From: MA-ANB-1 sp040878225
GTDB lineage: Bacteria; Actinomycetota; Acidimicrobiia; Spongiisociales; ZC4RG35
Length of the DNA stretch: 10,267 nt
Reading direction: 5' to 3'
Assembly (NCBI GenBank): GCA_040878225.1
Contig: JBBDMR010000156.1
Location: 1 to 10,267 of the forward strand
Shown: positions 7,168-10,267 of the stretch, piece by piece
Position numbering within the stretch: position 1 is the stretch's first letter
How the letters are laid out: each line of letters starts with the position of its first letter
Position numbers and translations under genes: made by a program
Notes under the pieces: model-generated
The model's database searches: none
What the model saw: the letters and a program-made list of their open reading frames with translations, nothing else
What the model was told of the DNA's origin: nothing

Positions 7168-7583
7168 GTCGGGTCGTGATAGGGGTGGGCAATACAGCAA
7201 GAGGCGACGATGCAGCCGGAGTGGTGGCGGCGCAGCGAGCGGGCGCACACGGTGTGGTGGCCACAGCTCCCTTCCAATTGATCGACCTGTGGGAGGGCGC
7301 CAGCGATGTCGTCGTAGTCGATGCCGCCCGCTCCGGAGCCCCTCCTGGCACCATCCACCGATTCGAGGTGGGATCCCAAGCATTACCCACTGGAGTGCTC
7401 GGAGGTAGCACTCACTCCATCGGAGTCGCCGAGGTGGTCGAGCTCGCCGGGGCACTCGATCGTCTGCCGGAGCGGCTGATGGTCTACGGGATCGAAATTG
7501 GTGGGATGTCCCAGGGCAGTGCCCTCAGTCCGGAGGTCGAAGCTGCCGTCGATACCGTGGTTGCGGAGGTGGGCGGTGCATGA
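7164..7583 (+). CDS. Hydrogenase maturation endopeptidase (HybD/HycI-type)
   Basis: Nickel-dependent peptidase of 139 residues that cleaves the C-terminal tail of the large subunit after nickel insertion. It opens with VVIGVGNTARGDDAAG, the signature GNxxxxDD motif. Likely metal ligands, by analogy with E16/D62/H93 of E. coli HybD, are D16, D53 (in VVVVDAARSG) and H84 (in GGSTHSIG). The C-terminal MVYGIEIGG segment is also family-like. At 139 residues it is slightly shorter than typical members (about 150-165), but no core element seems missing. It starts in a 4-nt overlap with the alpha-subunit stop, so its synthesis is probably coupled to that of its substrate. It overlaps the following hypA-like gene by 8 nt. 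Confidence 0.93.
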   Translation: MSRVVIGVGNTARGDDAAGVVAAQRAGAHGVVATAPFQLIDLWEGASDVVVVDAARSGAPPGTIHRFEVGSQALPTGVLGGSTHSIGVAEVVELAGALDRLPERLMVYGIEIGGMSQGSALSPEVEAAVDTVVAEVGGA

Positions 7584-7836
7584 GAGCCGGCTCGTCGCGC
7601 AACTGATTGGCCGGGTCGAAGCCGAGGTCGATCCGGTCGAGACCCGGGTCACTCACCTCGCCCTGCGCATCGGGGCCCTCTCGGCCTTGGCGTCGGCGGC
7701 CCTCCGCGACGGAGTCGAGGAACACGCTGTTCTGGCTTGGGGCTACGCGCCAAACATCGAGGTCGAGCGATCAGATGTCATCGACGATCCCGGTGGCTTG
7801 GGCGTGACCCTGGCTTCGATTCAGGTGCAGGGCTGA
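7576..7836 (+). CDS. hypA: Short HypA-like nickel metallochaperone lacking the zinc ribbon
   Basis: Protein of 86 residues from GTG 7576, beginning Met-His-Glu like all HypA proteins, where His2 and the N-terminus form the nickel site. The segment RVTHLALRIGALSALASAAL is the conserved helix/strand pairing of the HypA nickel domain. Canonical HypA has about 113 residues with a zinc ribbon built from two CxxC pairs in its second half. Here there is not one cysteine in the protein. A short acidic stretch (SDVIDDPGG) replaces the ribbon, yet the closing strand GVTLASIQVQG resembles the last HypA strand. This looks like an internal domain deletion rather than a premature stop. The start overlaps the protease stop by 8 nt, and hypC follows after 3 nt. 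Function as a dedicated nickel or scaffold factor for this hydrogenase is inferred. Confidence 0.85.
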   Translation: MHESRLVAQLIGRVEAEVDPVETRVTHLALRIGALSALASAALRDGVEEHAVLAWGYAPNIEVERSDVIDDPGGLGVTLASIQVQG

Positions 7837-7839
7837 GCC

Positions 7840-8082
7840 ATGTGCCTTGCCATCCCGTCTCTGGTGGTCTCGATGGGTGAGCAGAGCGCCGGAGCGTTGC
7901 CTGCCGTCGTTTCGGTGGCAGGCACCGAGCGGTCGGTGGACCTGAGCCTCGTGCCGGAGGCGACGGTCGGAGACTTCGTGGTCGTCCACTCCGGGTATGC
8001 GATCTCGATCGTGTCCCGGGAGCGGGCGGTGGAGACCCTCGGAATGCTCGGGCTGGTCTTGGGGAACGACCGGATTTCGTAA
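7840..8082 (+). CDS. hypC: HypC/HybG-type hydrogenase assembly chaperone
   Basis: Small chaperone of 80 residues, the normal HypC length. It starts with the diagnostic MCLAIPS, in which Cys2 binds the Fe(CN)2CO precursor together with HypD and passes it to the large subunit. The second hallmark is the beta-barrel segment VGDFVVVHSGYAISIV, followed by a helical end with ERAVETL. It starts 3 nt after the hypA-like stop and is the last gene of the operon (TAA at 8080-8082). HypD, its partner, is not in the window. The call is secure; only its specificity among the cell's hydrogenases is open. Confidence 0.95.
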   Translation: MCLAIPSLVVSMGEQSAGALPAVVSVAGTERSVDLSLVPEATVGDFVVVHSGYAISIVSRERAVETLGMLGLVLGNDRIS

Positions 8083-8187
8083 GCCTCAGGCTCGCGCGCG
8101 CCACGAAACCGATCCTAAGTGTTGCGTGTCATCGCGGGCGAGTGAAGGATCCATCATGCGGACGAGCACAAATTGACCTTCCTGCCG
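8083..8187. other. Convergent spacer after the hydrogenase operon
   Basis: These 105 bp separate the convergent hypC and haem-protein genes. AGCCTCAGGCT (8082-8092) is a small perfect dyad at the hypC stop, and GATCCT/AGGATC occurs as a loosely spaced inverted pair further on. Neither is followed by a T-tract, so no intrinsic terminator can be called, although one function of this stretch must be termination. Confidence 0.4.
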
Positions 8188-8625
8188 TTAATCGTCATCG
8201 CCCTCTTCTCCATCACCAAACATCTCTAACAGCCCGTCTATGAACTCCGCAAGCTCGGCCTCGGTGAGGCGGGCCGTTGGGTGGGTGAGTAGGTACGGAT
8301 TAGGCGGCATCGAGCCCTCGCGCACGGTCTCTGCCGCCTCTTCTCCCTCCTGCTCGCGATCCCACTCCGAGAAGTTGAGTCCCTCCCGACCCTCGTCAAC
8401 GTCACTCTGGATCAGCCACGATACCGGCGCAATGTTGGTGTACCAGGGCCACTCCGTTTCGTTGCTGTGACAGTCAAAGCAAGCGCGAACTGCCAGATCG
8501 CGAGTCTGCGACGAACCCCACTGCGGTTCGGCGACTACCGGTGGGTTAGTGTGATCTCGGCCGTAGGGAACTACCTGCGCTGCGAGCGCCGCCACCAGGA
8601 CGGTCGCAAGACCCCTTTCACCCAA
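8188..8625 (-). CDS. Monohaem c-type protein, Haem_bd domain
   Basis: Protein of about 145 residues with one CxxCH haem attachment motif in VRACFDCHSNETEWPWY, followed by NIAPVSWLIQSDVDEGR and LNFSEWDRE. The downstream MPPNPYLLTHPTARLTEAE may contribute the distal methionine ligand. This is the pattern of the Haem_bd family (cytochrome-like exported proteins). A hydrophobic stretch, LATVLVAALAAQVVP, lies at the N-terminus and would export or anchor it; the C-terminus is very acidic. The only in-frame start is TTG at 8625. An ATG at 8630 in another frame opens a much better signal sequence, MRWVKG, and would join this frame if the G run at 8612-8615 had one more base. The gene may therefore contain an indel or sequencing error at its 5' end. 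Electron-transfer role inferred. Confidence 0.88.
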   Translation of the reverse strand: MGERGLATVLVAALAAQVVPYGRDHTNPPVVAEPQWGSSQTRDLAVRACFDCHSNETEWPWYTNIAPVSWLIQSDVDEGREGLNFSEWDREQEGEEAAETVREGSMPPNPYLLTHPTARLTEAELAEFIDGLLEMFGDGEEGDDD

Positions 8626-8674
8626 CGCATCTTCGCTGCTCTCGAATCCGTTGCCAGGTGAGCAGACAGGCGTG

Positions 8675-8700
8675 ACCGGGGTTCATGTCACCGCCCCGGT
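8675..8700 (-). repeat. 7-bp perfect stem with 12-nt loop
   Basis: ACCGGGG (8675-8681) pairs exactly with CCCCGGT (8694-8700). It lies between the DUF5661-like gene and the haem-protein gene, both on the minus strand. It could be a terminator or a processing/attenuation hairpin for that strand, but no U-run follows in the minus direction. Confidence 0.4.
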
Positions 8701-8798
8701 TTGGCTTCCTGTCATACATTGATGGTTCGAAGCCGTGGGCGGCACGCTGGAAGCGGTGTTGGTCGACACCCGAAAGGCGTGACCCGGACCTTCGAGAT

Positions 8799-9107
8799 TC
8801 ACACAATCCCGGAGTTGGGGTCGAGTTCGAGCGCCCATGCGGCGTCGGCCTCCTTTTCCATGATCGCTAGCCGTTGGTAGTAGTCGGGGAACTCTCTCAG
8901 ATGAGCCAATGCGATCTTCGCCGTGATCACGGGATCGTCTCCTGTGACGTCCAGATCCGGGAATCGCGTTCCATGCTCCAACTCCACATTCATTCCGTCT
9001 CGCAAGTCATCAACCCCGTATCGCTCGTCGGTGATGTCGATTTCGGCACGCGCCAGCGCCTTGACCACGTCCTCGGCTGTAAACACCATTTGCTTCTTGG
9101 TACCCAT
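8799..9107 (-). CDS. DUF5661-like protein
   Basis: Small soluble protein of 102 residues, function unknown. The middle reads DLRDGMNVELEHGTRFPDLD, then VTGDDPVITAKIALAHLREF and PDYYQRLAIMEKEAD. This combination of a fixed ELEHG motif, a DDP-x-x-T-x-KIALAHL motif and an FPDYY-RL-ME ending is what I recall for the DUF5661 family, seen in bacteria and phages. I chose the ATG at 9107 because AAGGGAAGAG precedes it at the right distance; an in-frame ATG at 9131 would add eight residues. It follows the DUF1918 gene by about 36 nt on the same strand, so the two may be co-transcribed. There is no membrane segment or cysteine pattern. Confidence 0.75.
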   Translation of the reverse strand: MGTKKQMVFTAEDVVKALARAEIDITDERYGVDDLRDGMNVELEHGTRFPDLDVTGDDPVITAKIALAHLREFPDYYQRLAIMEKEADAAWALELDPNSGIV

Positions 9108-9143
9108 CTCTTCCCTTCGAGGTGCGGGCATCGTTTGGTTGGA

Positions 9144-9353
9144 TCAGCGCCGGGATGCCGTTTTGTGATCCCGGGGTTGGACCTCGGCGTCACTTCCCGG
9201 ATAGACCAGGGCTTCGTGACCGTCCTCAGACCAGCGAACCAGATAGGGGGGCTCGCCGTGGTCGCCTCGAACCTCGACAATCTCACCGTCTCGCTCCGCC
9301 TCTCCAACACGATGGCTCTTGATTACCAACCGGTCGCCCTTCTTGGCACGCAT
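9144..9353 (-). CDS. DUF1918 domain protein
   Basis: Protein of 69 residues that is nearly all one DUF1918 domain, a small SH3-like beta-barrel of unknown function found mainly in actinobacteria. It starts MRAKKGDRLVIKSHRVGEAE, continues with RDGEIVEVRG and PPYLVRWSEDGHEALVYPG, and ends in a short basic tail. Length and motif order are normal for the family. The ATG at 9353 has a clear ribosome-binding site (AAAGGGG) a few bases upstream. Its likely transcript continues through the DUF5661-like gene. It is one of the better taxonomic hints in the window. Confidence 0.93.
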   Translation of the reverse strand: MRAKKGDRLVIKSHRVGEAERDGEIVEVRGDHGEPPYLVRWSEDGHEALVYPGSDAEVQPRDHKTASRR

Positions 9354-9826
9354 ATCGGCCCCTTTCTCTCGTGATGCCTGAACGCTGCAGTGTCTTCAAC
9401 CCTCACGTCTTCGATGAACCCGGACTAGAGGCTTTGGTCACAGCCGTGGTGTCCCGCCGCCTCCACGATGTCTGGTTCTCGTGTCAGGTTGCAGGAACCC
9501 ATTGGCCACCCCGCGACCAACCCAGGGCCTCCGCCCATGTTCTGTGGGCCGTCCTGGGGTCGGTCGACTCCTGAGTCAGACAACGCTGCTTTTTCAGACA
9601 GCCGCCGTTTCACCACCCACGGGGTGCTCCCGGCGACCACCAGGGGCTGATTTCCCCCCGGGTCGGGACCTCCGGCACTTGCCCCACTGACCCCGGCTGT
9701 GGACCATGAAGCATTGGCCAGGGAGGATCCCCGCATTAGGACCATTTCCGAACCCAGAAGGTGCCACGGCACGGTGGCGTCGAAAAATGGCCCTCATACC
9801 GGAGGGAGCCAGAGACGCCTGAGTCC
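9354..9826. other. About 470 bp with no supportable gene
   Basis: This stretch separates the minus-strand DUF1918 gene from the plus-strand capA-like gene, so promoters for both should be here. Open frames on either strand (67 aa from GTG 9371; 115 aa on the minus strand, 9425-9772) show no family resemblance, no ribosome-binding site and proline/glycine-rich low-complexity composition. Minor dyads are CACCC-ACG-GGGTG (9614-9626), GTGCC-AC-GGCAC (9761-9772) and GCCAC/GTGGC (9763-9767 with 9774-9778). I recognise no riboswitch or insertion-sequence end. Confidence 0.5.
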
Positions 9827-10267
9827 GTGAAGCAGAACACTGCGCCCGCCGACCGGCATAGCGCCGGCGCAAGCCACTCGAAAGAACGCGCCACGATCTT
9901 CTTGGTGGTCGTTGCCCTCGCCTGCGTCCTCGCGCTATCACGCGGTGCCGGAGGCGCAGAGCCGATCTCGATCACGCTGGTCGGAGACATGATGCTCGGT
10001 CGCGGTGTTGCTCCGATCGCCGCCCATGACACTACCGGCCTCTTCGAAGATGTCCGATGGATCCTGCGGTCCTCGGACATCGCCGCCGGGAACCTGGAGT
10101 CCCCTCTGACCTCGGGCGAGCATCAGTTCGGCCCATATGCCCTCGAGGCAGACCCGGCTATGGCGGAAGTGGTGAGTGCCGCCGGGTTCGACTTGATGTC
10201 TCTGGCTAACAATCACTCCGGGGATGCCGGCGCCGGAGGGCTGTTGGAAACCATTGAGGTTCTGGAG
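9827..10267 (+). CDS. CapA-family protein, N-terminal part (cut by window edge)
   Basis: The frame is open to the last base, giving 147 codons from GTG 9827, and continues beyond the window. After a basic N-terminus comes a hydrophobic stretch, TIFLVVVALACVLALSRGAG, acting as signal peptide or anchor. The catalytic-type domain then begins with ISITLVGDMMLGRGV, the GD-x-M-x-GR motif of CapA/PGA_cap calcineurin-like proteins. AAGNLESPLT and LMSLANNHSGDAGAGGLLET follow, the conserved NLE and ANNH motifs with probable metal-ligand residues. Members act in poly-gamma-glutamate or other surface-polymer metabolism, mostly without proven chemistry. The start is uncertain: GTG 9761 is an alternative, and neither has a well-placed ribosome-binding site. 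It is unrelated by position to the hydrogenase. Confidence 0.9.
   Translation, partial: MKQNTAPADRHSAGASHSKERATIFLVVVALACVLALSRGAGGAEPISITLVGDMMLGRGVAPIAAHDTTGLFEDVRWILRSSDIAAGNLESPLTSGEHQFGPYALEADPAMAEVVSAAGFDLMSLANNHSGDAGAGGLLETIEVLE

Noticed and set aside
7498..7575. N-terminal extension of the HypA-like frame
   Set aside because: It is a shadow of the protease gene. HypA proteins begin Met-His-Glu, exactly at GTG 7576.
8082..8092. AGCCTCAGGCT as a terminator for the hydrogenase operon
   Set aside because: The stem would be only 4 bp with a 3-nt loop, and no T-tract follows.
8608..8632. Programmed -1 frameshift at AAAGGGG in the haem gene
   Set aside because: The zero frame reads AAA GGG, so slipping back one base gives GAA AGG and mismatched pairing; it is not a valid slippery heptamer in this phase.
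9371..9574. 67-codon plus-strand frame from GTG
   Set aside because: No ribosome-binding site, no recognisable motif and only weak coding-type codon bias.
9425..9772. 115-codon minus-strand frame in the gap before capA
   Set aside because: Low-complexity Gly/Pro/Ser composition, no family resemblance; probably chance.
1..10267. CRISPR arrays, tRNA or rRNA genes, insertion sequences
   Set aside because: I saw no regularly spaced repeats, no tRNA-like or rRNA sequence and no transposase-like protein in any part of the window.

Overview
The window looks like chromosomal DNA from a GC-rich actinobacterium. This rests on frequent GTG starts, strong G/C at third codon positions, a DUF1918 protein (a mostly actinobacterial family) and a group 3b [NiFe]-hydrogenase operon with an embedded cyclic-nucleotide-binding-fold gene. 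An environmental Acidimicrobiia-like lineage is plausible, but that is inference and the species is not identified.

Layout: (1) 4-819 (+): an AraC-family regulator, possibly continuing past the left edge. (2) 891-2569 (-): two overlapping genes, an EamA/DMT-type 10-TM transporter followed by a soluble protein I place, with moderate confidence, in the hydrogenase-associated DUF6390 family. (3) 2570-2669: a divergent control region of about 100 bp with two adjacent inverted repeats. (4) 2670-8082 (+): the core of the window, eight tightly packed genes. They are hydrogenase beta (two 4Fe-4S), a cNMP-fold sensor without a DNA-binding domain, gamma (FAD, NAD(P), 2Fe-2S), delta (small subunit, 12 Cys for three 4Fe-4S), alpha (NiFe large subunit), the processing endopeptidase, an unusually short HypA-like protein and HypC. 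(5) 8188-9353 (-): a monohaem CFDCH protein with an odd 5' end, a DUF5661-like protein and a DUF1918 protein. (6) 9354-9826: about 470 bp with no gene I can support. (7) 9827-end (+): the N-terminal part of a CapA-family protein cut by the window edge.

The operon encodes a cytoplasmic NAD(P)-linked bidirectional hydrogenase. Electrons pass from the NiFe site (alpha) through the FeS chain (delta, beta) to the FAD/NAD(P) module (gamma). The endopeptidase, the HypA-like protein and HypC serve its maturation. HypB, HypD, HypE and HypF are not in the window, so active-site assembly must use genes elsewhere. Six of the seven junctions are start/stop overlaps and the seventh has a 3-nt gap, so the operon is probably one translationally coupled transcript.

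The most notable observation is the HypA-like protein of 86 residues. It keeps the N-terminal Met-His-Glu nickel site and the final beta strand but contains no cysteine, so the zinc-ribbon domain of canonical HypA (about 113 aa) is absent. Other points of interest are the HTH-less cNMP-fold protein between structural genes, the paired dyads in the divergent promoter, and a likely 1-nt indel or TTG start in the haem protein gene.
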